A stretch of DNA of 64,000 bases from Ruminococcus flavefaciens (GCF_900119075.1 NZ_FPIP01000001.1:124001-188000); one strand, 5' to 3'. Shown: positions 8,639 to 16,790, numbered from the stretch's first letter. A program made the numbers and translations. The notes: generated by a model not told the origin, from the sequence alone.

Positions 8639-9376
8639 TTATTTTTTTCGTATCAATATACATTCATCGCGTTTGACAAATCCCAGCCTTTCGGCTATAC
8701 GTGCCGAGCCGAGATTTGAGCGCTGACAAGTCCATGCAGGACACTTTTCGGGGAGTATATCTTTTATCAATGCGGCGGCTGCCGCAAGAGCAAGACCGCG
8801 GTGTCTGTGGGCTTCGGCAGTCTCGATACCGATATCGACCTCGTTGCTGCTTACCGCTGACGAAAATGCCCACGAAACAGGCTCATTTCCATGCATTACG
8901 CAAATACCACAGCCGTTTTTACTGTATTCTTCATAGCTGTTCCAGTAAACTGAGGGAGCAACACGTCCTGTCAGTCTGCTGAACAGCTCTTCATCTATTC
9001 TGCGGAGAGCAAAGCCGTCAGGGAGACCTATCTCGGGAGCTTTTTCGTGTGGATAGCTGTAGATATCTCTCGGGACAAGCTCAACATCGCCGTATTGAAG
9101 GAACTTTTGAGCAATTGAAGCTTTCTGACACAGGAATTTAAGACTTTCGGAAAGAATCAGCTCATGTATTTCGCGTAGCTCTGCTTCACTGTTATCTCCG
9201 GACATAAAAGTGAAATTGCTTTTGTGGCGTATGAGTATAAGGCTTTCGCTCTCGTTTGTGTATATGCAGCCGCTCTGCCTGCCCTCAACAACTGAAAGAG
9301 GGAACACTCTGCAAAATGTAATGCTCTCTGCGCAGGATAAAAAACGGCTGTGCTCTGAAACAGGTATTTCTTTCAT
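8639..9376 (-). CDS. GNAT-family acetyltransferase
   Basis: 245 residues. C-terminal half has the acetyl-CoA fold: pyrophosphate loop region AHRHRGLALAAAAALI (about residues 188-203) and the terminal strand SARIAERLGFVKRDE. Layout fits the GNAT_acetyltran type (long N-terminal domain plus GNAT core). Substrate cannot be read from sequence. ATG 9376 is preceded by GAGGTG. A single-gene unit: its own terminator lies at 8612-8636 and the neighbour upstream ends in another terminator. Confidence 0.82.
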   Translation of the reverse strand: MKEIPVSEHSRFLSCAESITFCRVFPLSVVEGRQSGCIYTNESESLILIRHKSNFTFMSGDNSEAELREIHELILSESLKFLCQKASIAQKFLQYGDVELVPRDIYSYPHEKAPEIGLPDGFALRRIDEELFSRLTGRVAPSVYWNSYEEYSKNGCGICVMHGNEPVSWAFSSAVSSNEVDIGIETAEAHRHRGLALAAAAALIKDILPEKCPAWTCQRSNLGSARIAERLGFVKRDECILIRKK

Positions 9377-9425
9377 GGTATCACCTCGGTATTATTATAT
9401 CATTTTCACTGAATGAGTGCAATAA

Positions 9426-9448
9426 AAAGCTCCCCGAAGGGAGCTTGT
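9426..9448 (-). terminator. Terminator after acyltransferase gene
   Basis: Minus strand AAGCTCCC-TTCG-GGGAGCTT then TTTTA, 3 bases after the stop at 9451. Confidence 0.85.
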
Positions 9449-9450
9449 GT

Positions 9451-10497
9451 TCATATTATTTTGTTCACGTATGGAACGAATTTCAGCAGTCTTGTTATGA
9501 CATATGAAATGATAAGAGTTACTATGCATATGCCGATGACTGCTATAGTGCCGCCGTGCTCGAATGGGTTGAACTTCATAACGGCGAAGATGTATTTCAG
9601 CACCGCCATGTGTATCAGGTATATGCCGAATGAGCAGTTGTCAAGCTCTGCGGCGATAGTATCGAGAACGGGGAAAGGCTTGTTCTTAGTTCTGCGGAAG
9701 TAGCCGAATGCTCCTATTGAAGCCGCAATATATATCGGGAACGAGTAGCCCTCCAGAAAAGCAGTTATCCTTGCGCTTGCCACAGGAGCGCTCTCAGCTG
9801 CGCCTCGGCTGTAAGCCGTAAGCATAGCGGTTATTCCTATACATATGAGGAACATCAGTCCGCAGGCGTTCTTCGGCAGCTTTATAACTCCGATGTGGAG
9901 CACATGACCGAGGAACAGATAGAACGGGTATATCGTGTACACGCATATATAGAAGGGAAGTGACTTTCCCGAGAGCGTTCCGATAAACGGTATGACCGAC
10001 ATGAATAAGCAGTATACCAGCAGCAGATATTTCAGCTCGTTTGGCTTTGCATTGGAGCTTATCATCTTATAGAACGGCAGCAGGAGATATATTGCCAGCA
10101 TAAGGTAGATATACCACATATGCGCCCAGCCCGTGCCTATGAAAATATCGCTGAATACGTCCTTAACGGTCTCGCCGAAGGACGAATGCTTTATAAGCGC
10201 TGCGTCGAATACCGAGAAAAGCAGCGAGAATACCACAAGAGCTATTGCCATACGCGGGATATATTTTCCGAAAAGCTTCTTGTTTGACAGTATCCTGTTC
10301 CTGTCAAGGAGAAGTGCTCCCGAAGCCATTACGAAGCAGGGTACAGCCCACATCATGGCGTTTCTTATGGAGAGTATAGCGCTCTGAGCGCCTGTTGTTG
10401 CCGCAAAGGCATTGGCTGCATAGAATCCGTGGAGGACCACAACAGCAATGCAGGCAAGAGCTTTCAGACGGCTCAGATAAAGTATGCGATTATTCAT
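9451..10497 (-). CDS. Acyltransferase-3 family membrane protein
   Basis: 348 residues with about ten membrane segments. The N-terminus RILYLSRLKALACIAVVVLHGF carries the conserved Arg and His of the acyltransferase-3 (OafA/NolL/YiaH) family, which transfers acyl groups to surface sugars or lipids from the cytosolic side (family knowledge). Its start overlaps the end of the upstream lipoprotein gene by 8 bases, so the two are translated together, suggesting linked envelope functions. Acceptor unknown. Confidence 0.88.
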   Translation of the reverse strand: MNNRILYLSRLKALACIAVVVLHGFYAANAFAATTGAQSAILSIRNAMMWAVPCFVMASGALLLDRNRILSNKKLFGKYIPRMAIALVVFSLLFSVFDAALIKHSSFGETVKDVFSDIFIGTGWAHMWYIYLMLAIYLLLPFYKMISSNAKPNELKYLLLVYCLFMSVIPFIGTLSGKSLPFYICVYTIYPFYLFLGHVLHIGVIKLPKNACGLMFLICIGITAMLTAYSRGAAESAPVASARITAFLEGYSFPIYIAASIGAFGYFRRTKNKPFPVLDTIAAELDNCSFGIYLIHMAVLKYIFAVMKFNPFEHGGTIAVIGICIVTLIISYVITRLLKFVPYVNKII

Positions 10498-11287
10498 TGA
10501 AGAGTCCGCCGCCGCTTAAACAGCCGCCGTTTCCGTCATTAGCAGCTGCCTGTGTAGGAGCCTCTGTAGGAGCTACATACTGTGTAGCAGGCTCGATATA
10601 CTGAGTTGCAGGCTCTGTGTAAACAGGCTCCTGATATGCAGGCTGAGTGTAAACAGGCTCGTCATAGTAGGACTGCTCTATCTCGGAAGCAGCCTCTGTA
10701 GTAACCTCTTCCTTATTTGTCTCAGCGATCATCTTTTCAGCTTCCTTGGTGCTTACCTTCTTGTCGGAGAGCTTTGAGATGTACTCGATGTAAGCTACGT
10801 CCTTGTCCATGAGTATCTCGCCCAGCTCTACATCGCCGAACGGGAACTGGTGGAGCTCAGCTTCCTTGTCGTCTGAGAAAGTGATCTTTACAGTGTACTC
10901 CTGTGTAGCTATCTCGTCAGTGTCGCCGTAGGTAACATCGCTGGTCTTTACAGGAACGTAGAAAAGTCTGCGTCTTTCGTTCTTTGCGAAGCTGTCCTTG
11001 GGTTCGAGCATATTTGCAGGATACTCCTCCTCGGTGTCAGCCTTAATGGTGAAGCCCTTGATATCCTTGCCTGTCTTGTTGTCAAGAGTGATGATGTATA
11101 CGGAATCGCCTGTAGCCTTGTCGCCGATGATCTTCATCTGATCCTCAGATGTTGTTGGCTCTGTAGCGACAGCCTTTGTTGTTGGCTGTGTTGTTGTGGG
11201 CTGTGTGTTAGCAGCAGTTGTTACCTTGCCGCAGCCTGCAAGCACGAGAGCTGCGATGAATGCCATTGTACCAATAATTTTCTTCAT
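10490..11287 (-). CDS. Lipoprotein with Pro/Thr/Tyr-rich tail
   Basis: 265 residues. Signal ends LVLAGCGKV, so lipid-anchored on Cys 19. A Thr-rich spacer (about residues 22-48) leads to a globular domain (about 50-185), then a low-complexity tail built of YTEPATQY / YTQPAYQEP-like units ending near residue 250, and a short Gly-rich end. Such tails usually span the wall (inference). Overlaps the acyltransferase start by 8 bases. No recognisable catalytic motif. Confidence 0.75.
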   Translation of the reverse strand: MKKIIGTMAFIAALVLAGCGKVTTAANTQPTTTQPTTKAVATEPTTSEDQMKIIGDKATGDSVYIITLDNKTGKDIKGFTIKADTEEEYPANMLEPKDSFAKNERRRLFYVPVKTSDVTYGDTDEIATQEYTVKITFSDDKEAELHQFPFGDVELGEILMDKDVAYIEYISKLSDKKVSTKEAEKMIAETNKEEVTTEAASEIEQSYYDEPVYTQPAYQEPVYTEPATQYIEPATQYVAPTEAPTQAAANDGNGGCLSGGGLFNE

Positions 11288-11304
11288 GATTTATCCTCCC
11301 TTGG

Positions 11305-12714
11305 TCAGCTCATTACTGAGTCTTTCTGGTACACCCATGTACCTGACTGACCATATGTTATCATATAACCGTTTCTCTTTGTCTCTTCTGTAAAGTCAGG
11401 ATCACAAACATAAGTTGTGCCCTCGAATGTTATCTCTACCCATGAGTGAGGTCCGTAACCGCCTGCTTTAAGCGGAACGCGTCCCGATATCTGATGAGCG
11501 TCATAGCCGAGAAGCTTTGCCATTTCGCAGAACATAGCAGCCATAACGTAGCAGTTGCCCTTGCCGTTCTTGAAGCCGTAATCTGCATACCACTGCATTG
11601 TTGTCTTGTCGTCCTTGGGGAAGTCGGCAGGACCGTAGTACGGAGTTGATGCGGCGTCGTTGAATGCTTTTTTCAGATCCCAGCCTATCTTATCGAGGCG
11701 TTCCTTTGCCAGCGGATAAGAATAGGTCGTGGTAGTTACCATTGTTGTAGGCGGCGGAGCGGTTGTGGATACTGTCCAGTTGGTCTGTGAAGCGTAGTAA
11801 TCCTTTCTTGCCACTACAGCCTGAACTATAACAGCTGCCGCAAAGTCTATAGGAGCTGACGAGTGGAACTGAGCAGCGTCAACAGTGACCTTGCCGTCCT
11901 TGTAGTTTACCGAATTTATCTTGACATCGGGAATAGCTGTGTATTTTGCTTCAAGGTCGGATACCTTTGTAACGTAATCCATATTTACATAGCCAGATAC
12001 GCCGTTTATATTGACATGACCGTATTTTCCGTCACTGTAGGTTATGGTGAACTTCTGTCCGGGAAGTATCTTGCCCAGAGAAGCAGAATTATAGTCATGT
12101 TCTTTTCTGATGTTCATGTACTCGGTAACAGCTGCCGACGGTACATATATACCAGCTTTTTCTGATGTACAGCCGCAGGGAGCCTTTGTGACCGCCGTCT
12201 TTATCTGATATTTGTCGGGATCAAAGTAGGCAGGCTTTACCATAAGTACTGAATCCTTGAAGAAGGTATCGTTGTATTTATCTGTGTAGCCCTTTACAAC
12301 TGCCTCGGAGAAGTAAGGGGAAAGAGCCTTTTTCAGCTCGTCAGAGGACTTTACCACAGTGTCGCCTGCCTGTATGTCAAGCTTTTTCAGTGCGTCTGTG
12401 AATCCGCTCTGTACACGGTCTGTGACAGCCTTGAACTTTAAGCTTCTGGGGCTGGCGAGAATGAGCTTTCTCAGTGCGGAAATGTCATAGGAGTTTACAG
12501 CTCCGTCGCCGTTTATATCAGCCAGTTCTGACTGTGATTTGTCAAGCTCAGCTTTTCCCAGTACATAGTTCTGGAGCAGAGTGAGGTCGTCTGCGCTGAT
12601 AACGCTGTCATTGTTGATGTCGCCTTTTGAGATAGCGTAGGTCGAAGCGGGCATAACTGCCGATGCAGATATGGCAGCTGCAAGCAGTACGCTCATCATC
12701 TTCTGATGCTTCAT
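11305..12714 (-). CDS. Secreted dockerin - SH3-like - transglutaminase-like protein
   Basis: 469 residues. Signal peptide 1-27; type I dockerin at about 29-92 with two Ca-binding loops (DINNDSVISADD and DINGDGAVNSYD); bacterial SH3-like region about 200-245 (YMNIRKEHDYNSASLGKI, GVSGYVNMDYV); transglutaminase-like domain at the C-terminus with Cys in GKGNCYVMAAMFCEMAKLLG, His in GPHSWVEI and Asp in YVCDPDF, the expected triad. A dockerin at the N-terminus targets it to a cellulosome scaffold; the transglutaminase-like fold may be a protease or cross-linker acting on surface proteins (inference). Confidence 0.88.
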   Translation of the reverse strand: MKHQKMMSVLLAAAISASAVMPASTYAISKGDINNDSVISADDLTLLQNYVLGKAELDKSQSELADINGDGAVNSYDISALRKLILASPRSLKFKAVTDRVQSGFTDALKKLDIQAGDTVVKSSDELKKALSPYFSEAVVKGYTDKYNDTFFKDSVLMVKPAYFDPDKYQIKTAVTKAPCGCTSEKAGIYVPSAAVTEYMNIRKEHDYNSASLGKILPGQKFTITYSDGKYGHVNINGVSGYVNMDYVTKVSDLEAKYTAIPDVKINSVNYKDGKVTVDAAQFHSSAPIDFAAAVIVQAVVARKDYYASQTNWTVSTTAPPPTTMVTTTTYSYPLAKERLDKIGWDLKKAFNDAASTPYYGPADFPKDDKTTMQWYADYGFKNGKGNCYVMAAMFCEMAKLLGYDAHQISGRVPLKAGGYGPHSWVEITFEGTTYVCDPDFTEETKRNGYMITYGQSGTWVYQKDSVMS

Positions 12715-12739
12715 AAGAAAATCTTCCTTTCATATAAAT

Positions 12740-12818
12740 CGTTCTATAATAACATAACGTGCCGACGAAAGGAATTGTGACAAAAATGGCACGATTTTTT
12801 TTGAAAAATTATAGAACG
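12740..12818. promoter_or_regulatory. Nested inverted repeats in leader of the transglutaminase-dockerin gene
   Basis: Outer arms CGTTCTATAAT (12740-12750) and ATTATAGAACG (12808-12818) are perfect 11-bp complements; inner arms CGTGCC (12758-12763) and GGCACG (12788-12793) are perfect 6-bp complements. On the minus strand the distal TATAAT in the outer arm can serve as a -10 box, putting most of the structure in the 5' leader of the gene starting at 12714. Confidence 0.6.
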
Positions 12819-12844
12819 TAAAAAATAACGTGAAATATAGGCAT

Positions 12845-14014
12845 TTATTTCAGCTCGTTAAGCTGAGCTTCGGTGAAATACAGGGTGCCGTCGTCAACAG
12901 AGACATAATTGTCCTGTATCTTTCTGAAAACAGCGATGTTGCCGTTTCTTACAGGACGATAAGCGCCGCTTACTGGACTTTCATCGTCCTTTGTGATGAA
13001 AAAGATATATTGTTTTCCCTTTTCCTGAGGGAATCTGCTCTCGCCCTTTTCATAGACGGAGTATTCCTCGGGAGAGGGTATAAATACGTCGCTGTGGTTT
13101 TCGAGATACTTCTCCGCAGGCACATAACCGCCGCTGAAGAATACCGTTATCCTGTCGTTTTCTCTGAGGTCTCCCTTGTAGGAGCTCACTATGCTTATAT
13201 TCTCTGCGGTAACGGCAGCGCCATCAATAGAAGTATACAACATTTCGTCCGTATTTGCAAGTACTACGGCGCTGGAATCATTATACATACTTTCCAGCAA
13301 AGCACTTGTGTCCACAGGCTTGCTGTTGATAGGTCCCTGATTTTCAAAGCCCGAATCCTTGGGGTATATCTGGTCCTCGGTGAGAGTTTTCTCACGGAGG
13401 GGATATGTCATGTCAACAGGAACCGTCATATTGCGTTCTGAGTCCTTATTGCCGCCGTGTGTGGGGACTATGTCCTCGGGCGGAGCAGTTGTGGTAGTGA
13501 CAGGCTTCTGTGCGGCTTCGGTCTTTTCCGCAGCCGATGTGGTGCGTACAGTCGTATGAACAGCGGTAGTTCTTACGGCTGTGGTCCTTTGTGAAGCTTC
13601 AGTTCTCTGCGCAGTCACGGTCTTGTCAGTAGTTGCCTGCTTTGCTGTTGTAACAGCAGTGCTTGTTGTCTTAGCCGAAGTGGTCTTATCAGTCCTTACT
13701 GCCTTTGAAGTCGTAACGGCAGTCGTTGCAGCTGTTACAGCCGAGCTTGTGGGTACAGATGTAGTCTCGGTGACAGTTATTATCTCGTCCTTGTCGTGTC
13801 CGAAATCCACTGTATCCTTTGGCATAAAGGCGAAAACTCCGACTATTATGGCTATCATTGCGGCTGCTGCGGCAAAGCGCATGACCACAGGGAACAGACG
13901 CTTTTTATTATTATTCACGGAGAGCCTTGCAAATTCCGCAAGGAACTCTTCTTTTCTGTCGGGCTCGGGGAAGTCAAAGGCTTCTCTGAGGGCTTTTTTC
14001 TCTTTATCTGTCAT
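12845..14014 (-). CDS. Putative anti-sigma factor with extracellular sensor domain
   Basis: 389 residues. Short cytosolic N-terminus (1-42), one membrane segment at about 44-64 (VVMRFAAAAAMIAIIVGVF), a Thr/Ala-rich wall-spanning linker of about 100 residues, and a C-terminal extracellular domain (about 225-389) of a type common in clostridial surface proteins (SSAVVLAN, YKGDLRENDRITVF). It overlaps the sigma gene by ATGA, the usual sigma/anti-sigma coupling. Role as anti-sigma is inferred from topology and position; no ZAS zinc motif is visible. Confidence 0.7.
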   Translation of the reverse strand: MTDKEKKALREAFDFPEPDRKEEFLAEFARLSVNNNKKRLFPVVMRFAAAAAMIAIIVGVFAFMPKDTVDFGHDKDEIITVTETTSVPTSSAVTAATTAVTTSKAVRTDKTTSAKTTSTAVTTAKQATTDKTVTAQRTEASQRTTAVRTTAVHTTVRTTSAAEKTEAAQKPVTTTTAPPEDIVPTHGGNKDSERNMTVPVDMTYPLREKTLTEDQIYPKDSGFENQGPINSKPVDTSALLESMYNDSSAVVLANTDEMLYTSIDGAAVTAENISIVSSYKGDLRENDRITVFFSGGYVPAEKYLENHSDVFIPSPEEYSVYEKGESRFPQEKGKQYIFFITKDDESPVSGAYRPVRNGNIAVFRKIQDNYVSVDDGTLYFTEAQLNELK

Positions 14015-14472
14015 ATAAGCTCCTCCTTTCCCAGATACTCATGCAGTCTGCCGAGGATATTGTTTATCCTGCGGTTGAGTGCAAAACGCGACATATTATG
14101 CAGCTTTGCGATAACGTTCAGAGGAACTCCGTTTATGTATCGGAGCATGATTATCTCCCTGTCCTCGTCGGAGAGCTTTGCAAGAGCCTGTTTCAGCTCA
14201 AAGCCCGACAGAACGCTGTCCTCTATATCCTCGCCGTCGGCTTTGTCCTCGGGGAGCTCCGCAGTCTTAGTCTTTCGGAACTCGTCATTGCAGAGGTTGC
14301 CTGCGATAGTATAGAGAAGCTGCAAGGTCTTATCGACGCTGTTATAGTGTGGGTGTTCGAGGTAGCGAAGGAAAGTCTCCTGAGTTATATCCTCGGCGGT
14401 CTCCTTATGGCGGACTCTTAGAAGGCAGTAGCGGTATACCTTATCGTACTGCTCGTCAATGCTTATTGACAT
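14011..14472 (-). CDS. ECF-type RNA polymerase sigma factor
   Basis: 153 residues. Region 2 with DEQYDKVYRYCLLRVRHKETAEDITQ at the N-terminus (region 2.2 pattern AEDITQETFLR), region 4 helix-turn-helix near the C-terminus (DREIIMLRYINGVPLNVIAKL). Start ATG 14472 chosen because GAAGGGGGTGG precedes it; the upstream GTG 14493 would place the ribosome site inside the gene. Transcribed from a sigma-A promoter at 14505-14533. Directs RNA polymerase to an unknown regulon, plausibly the neighbouring dockerin genes. Confidence 0.9.
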   Translation of the reverse strand: MSISIDEQYDKVYRYCLLRVRHKETAEDITQETFLRYLEHPHYNSVDKTLQLLYTIAGNLCNDEFRKTKTAELPEDKADGEDIEDSVLSGFELKQALAKLSDEDREIIMLRYINGVPLNVIAKLHNMSRFALNRRINNILGRLHEYLGKEELI

Positions 14473-14504
14473 GAGTCCACCCCCTTCGCGCACTTATAAA
14501 ATAC

Positions 14505-14533
14505 ATTATATCATATAATAAGTAATAAAGCAA
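14505..14533 (-). promoter_or_regulatory. Promoter of sigma/anti-sigma operon
   Basis: Minus strand TTGCTT, 17-base spacer, TATAAT, about 33 bases before the sigma start. Confidence 0.75.
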
Positions 14534-14627
14534 CATCAGCAGGGGATAATTCGGCTTAAATGGCTAAAATGGAGCATATACACGCCGTTTTTTGTAGAAA
14601 CCGTGCAAAAACTTCGTCTATATACAG

Positions 14628-14656
14628 GAAAACCGTATCATTGAGATACGGTTTCC
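14628..14656 (-). terminator. Hairpin, possible weak terminator
   Basis: GAAACCGTATC / GATACGGTTTTC, 11-bp stem with a 3-5 base loop and a short TTTT on the minus strand. It lies downstream of the structured element at 14673-14758 in the minus direction. Confidence 0.45.
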
Positions 14657-14672
14657 GATCTGTCCCCGCGCT

Positions 14673-14758
14673 GAGCCTCTTTTGCGGAGCAGGTCAACAA
14701 ACCCTTAATGACCTTGCCGCGTATCCCGATTTTCCGAGTGGGACTTGATAAGAGGCTC
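14673..14758. other. Branched structured element between serpin and sigma genes
   Basis: Perfect 9-bp closing stem GAGCCTCTT (14673-14681) / AAGAGGCTC (14750-14758) encloses GGTCA/TGACC flanked by GCGG/CCGC, and TCCC/GGGA, giving a multi-branch junction of 86 nt. No matching riboswitch class recognised and strand uncertain. The rest of the 14534-14854 gap contains another small GCCGC/GCGGC hairpin near 14782-14804 and no gene I can support. Confidence 0.5.
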
Positions 14759-14854
14759 TTGCAGAATTTGGATTTATGCTTGCCGCTGATGTGCAGATGC
14801 GGCTTGTATGTGTTTACTATAACAGGCTTTACTTAAAACAATCTTAAAAAAGGC

Positions 14855-16399
14855 TTATTCAAGTGAATTTAAAACACCTATGAATACAGGCAGATAGTTG
14901 TCTGTATCGAAGATGCAGTATACGAAAGGTCTGTCGAAAACCACTTCCTTTTCGGGCTCCCGCGGCATTGCGGTATCCTTCACGGCAACTAAAGTTGCAG
15001 CTGCTGCCTTGGTGCCGTTCTCGTCAAGGTCTATGAATGTCTTGTGTATAACATAGCCTATAGAGAGTGGGTTCTGGTCATTTATAGCAGACATTCTTGA
15101 GAAGTCGGCATCGTCAGAGAATGCAGTGGGCATACCCATTGCGCAAAGCTCGTCACTTAGCTCGTTTTCGTATTCATACTTGAACTTAGGCAGCTTCATG
15201 TTTGCCATTTCGTAGTTTGTGGTGCGGTATTCCGAAATGAGGTTGTGGAGCTTTTCGGCAGTCATGTTCTCGATATATGTGTCAATGTCGGTATCCTCGC
15301 TGGGGAGCAGAGCTGCAAAGCCGTATCTTCTGCCCGAGTAGAACTTTATCATGCCCTCGGTGTTCTCGTCTGAGGTGTATATCTCAGAGCTGCAAAGCAT
15401 CTTAGCGTCCTGTTCCTTGCCGTCGGCAGATGTGAACTTGCCGTCCTTTATCATGTATTTTTCATAGGGATCCATCCATTCAGCCTCGAAAGCAACTGCA
15501 TTGACGAGGTACATAACGTCATCTGGATTGATCCTGTTGAGGATCTTGGGTATCATCTTGTTTGTCTTGACATTTACCCAGTTGTTTACGTCGTTAAGAG
15601 TTGTATCGTCGAATGGAGCGATATAGAACTCGGAATCATAGTAATCAACGCAGTTCTGGATAAATTCGGGACGGGGCTGTATGCGGCTCGTGTCGTTTCT
15701 TGCCCATATTGAGTTAGCCGTGCTGAATGACCACTTAGCCCAGTCGTTCTCGTTCACTGTCATTTCACGCTGACCTTTGAGATAGCGGTTAAGGCTTGCT
15801 ATATCCATGCCGCCGCCAAGTACGTTTTCCATTTCTTTAAGAGTATCGCCGTCGGCTCCGTTTGCTGTCATGCCGAGAGCCTGTACGATAGAATATGGAG
15901 AGATAAGGTCGTTTGCACCCTTTTTCTCACTGTAGGTCTTTTTGAGCATATCAATAGTGAAATTTGTCTGGCTGTCGATAAACTCCTTGTAGTTCTGATA
16001 ATCGGGCATATAGATACCGCTTGTATTGGGTGACTTCTTTATACCCTCGCAGAGGTTTCTTGCAGCAGTTTCAACTTCAGGCTCGGGAGCTCCCGTAATA
16101 TCCTTGACAATGAGCTTTCTCATGCCGATAAGGTCGAAGATGTCCATGCTGCCGTCCTTGTTCACATCTCCTCCGGGACCGGGCTCTTTATAAGCAGGGA
16201 AGAGCACCTCGCAGTCGTCGCCGCGGAGATATCGCTGGAAAAGAACTATATCGGCAAGATTGAATGTATAGTCAACATTTACGTCGCCTGGGATTACTTC
16301 GTCGATAGGCTTTGTAGCCCATGCGGTCATAGCATTTGATGCAGCAGGTGCTGCGAGACATAGTGCAGCTGAAGCTGCGATAAGCTTTCTGAATTTCAT
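14855..16399 (-). CDS. Secreted serpin with N-terminal dockerin
   Basis: 514 residues. Signal peptide about 1-27, dockerin about 36-100 (GDVNVDYTFNLADIVLF and GDVNKDGSMDIFDLIGM), serpin fold from about 125 to the end. The hinge before the reactive loop, LDENGTKAAAATLVAV, has the small residues needed for loop insertion, so this looks like an inhibitory serpin; the cleavage site is near VKDTAMPRE. It would protect a cellulosome from proteases (known for clostridial dockerin serpins). ATG 16399 has AAAGGAGG upstream; an in-frame extension of 27 codons lacks a ribosome site and is rejected. Confidence 0.92.
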   Translation of the reverse strand: MKFRKLIAASAALCLAAPAASNAMTAWATKPIDEVIPGDVNVDYTFNLADIVLFQRYLRGDDCEVLFPAYKEPGPGGDVNKDGSMDIFDLIGMRKLIVKDITGAPEPEVETAARNLCEGIKKSPNTSGIYMPDYQNYKEFIDSQTNFTIDMLKKTYSEKKGANDLISPYSIVQALGMTANGADGDTLKEMENVLGGGMDIASLNRYLKGQREMTVNENDWAKWSFSTANSIWARNDTSRIQPRPEFIQNCVDYYDSEFYIAPFDDTTLNDVNNWVNVKTNKMIPKILNRINPDDVMYLVNAVAFEAEWMDPYEKYMIKDGKFTSADGKEQDAKMLCSSEIYTSDENTEGMIKFYSGRRYGFAALLPSEDTDIDTYIENMTAEKLHNLISEYRTTNYEMANMKLPKFKYEYENELSDELCAMGMPTAFSDDADFSRMSAINDQNPLSIGYVIHKTFIDLDENGTKAAAATLVAVKDTAMPREPEKEVVFDRPFVYCIFDTDNYLPVFIGVLNSLE

Positions 16400-16415
16400 A
16401 ATAAAACCTCCTTTA

Positions 16416-16427
16416 AATAACATAACG
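16416..16427. promoter_or_regulatory. 12-mer AATAACATAACG shared by two dockerin gene leaders
   Basis: Identical to 12748-12759 upstream of the transglutaminase-dockerin gene, and in both cases followed within a few bases by CGAAAG. Both lie 17-45 bases before the start codon on the minus strand. May be a common 5' leader or regulator site; could be chance. Confidence 0.35.
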
Positions 16428-16547
16428 AAACGAAAGCACAGATGTGCATTTTCATATAGCTTAACGTTTGAGAGGGGCAAAATGTGCGGTTTGAATTGTA
16501 AATATTCTGTGAATTTTTCTGATACGCAAAGTGCTTTATATTTCCCT

Positions 16548-16577
16548 TGACTTTTTTGAAGTCCTGTGTTATAATAA
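16548..16577 (+). promoter_or_regulatory. Promoter of ABC-F leader
   Basis: TTGACT, about 17-base spacer, TATAAT (in TTATAATAACG), reading into the long leader of the ABC-F gene. Confidence 0.8.
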
Positions 16578-16591
16578 CGTAAATTGGACTG

Positions 16592-16716
16592 AAAGAGGTG
16601 TGAGGATGAAAAGATAATTCACTTTTGAGTACATGAATATCAAAGCTGACAGTGTGCAAACAGGCGTACTGTCTTATCATGTTGCCAAAAGTGGATTATG
16701 TTCTCATAACCTCTTT
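16592..16716 (+). promoter_or_regulatory. Attenuator hairpin I with MKR leader peptide
   Basis: Concentric stems: AAAGAGGTGTGAG (16592-16604) with CTCATAACCTCTTT (16703-16716); CACTTTTG (16620-16627) with CAAAAGTG (16686-16693); GACAGT (16648-16653) with ACTGTC (16668-16673). T-run follows (16713-16719). Between the first and second 5' arms is a mini-ORF ATG AAA AGA TAA (16606-16617) with GAGGTGTGAGG as ribosome site. A second possible leader ORF of 47 codons spans 16633-16776. Typical of ribosome-mediated attenuation. Confidence 0.7.
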
Positions 16717-16740
16717 TTTGTGCGTTTTTTGAATATTGCA

Positions 16741-16772
16741 GAGGGGGATAACTGTGCAGTTATGCTCTTTTT
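16741..16772 (+). terminator. Leader hairpin II
   Basis: ATAACTG / CAGTTAT with outer GAG/CTC pairing, then TTTTT. The following GAGGTTAT (16775-16782) is complementary to CATAACCTC of hairpin I, so it could act as the antiterminator arm. Confidence 0.55.
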
Positions 16773-16790
16773 CTGAGGTTATAGGTACGT

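Noticed and set aside
14560-14748. 62-codon plus-strand frame
   Set aside because: Overlaps the branched structured element and lacks a convincing ribosome site.
16396-16680. 94-codon minus-strand frame upstream of the serpin
   Set aside because: Opposite the ABC-F leader; no ribosome site and overlaps the serpin start.
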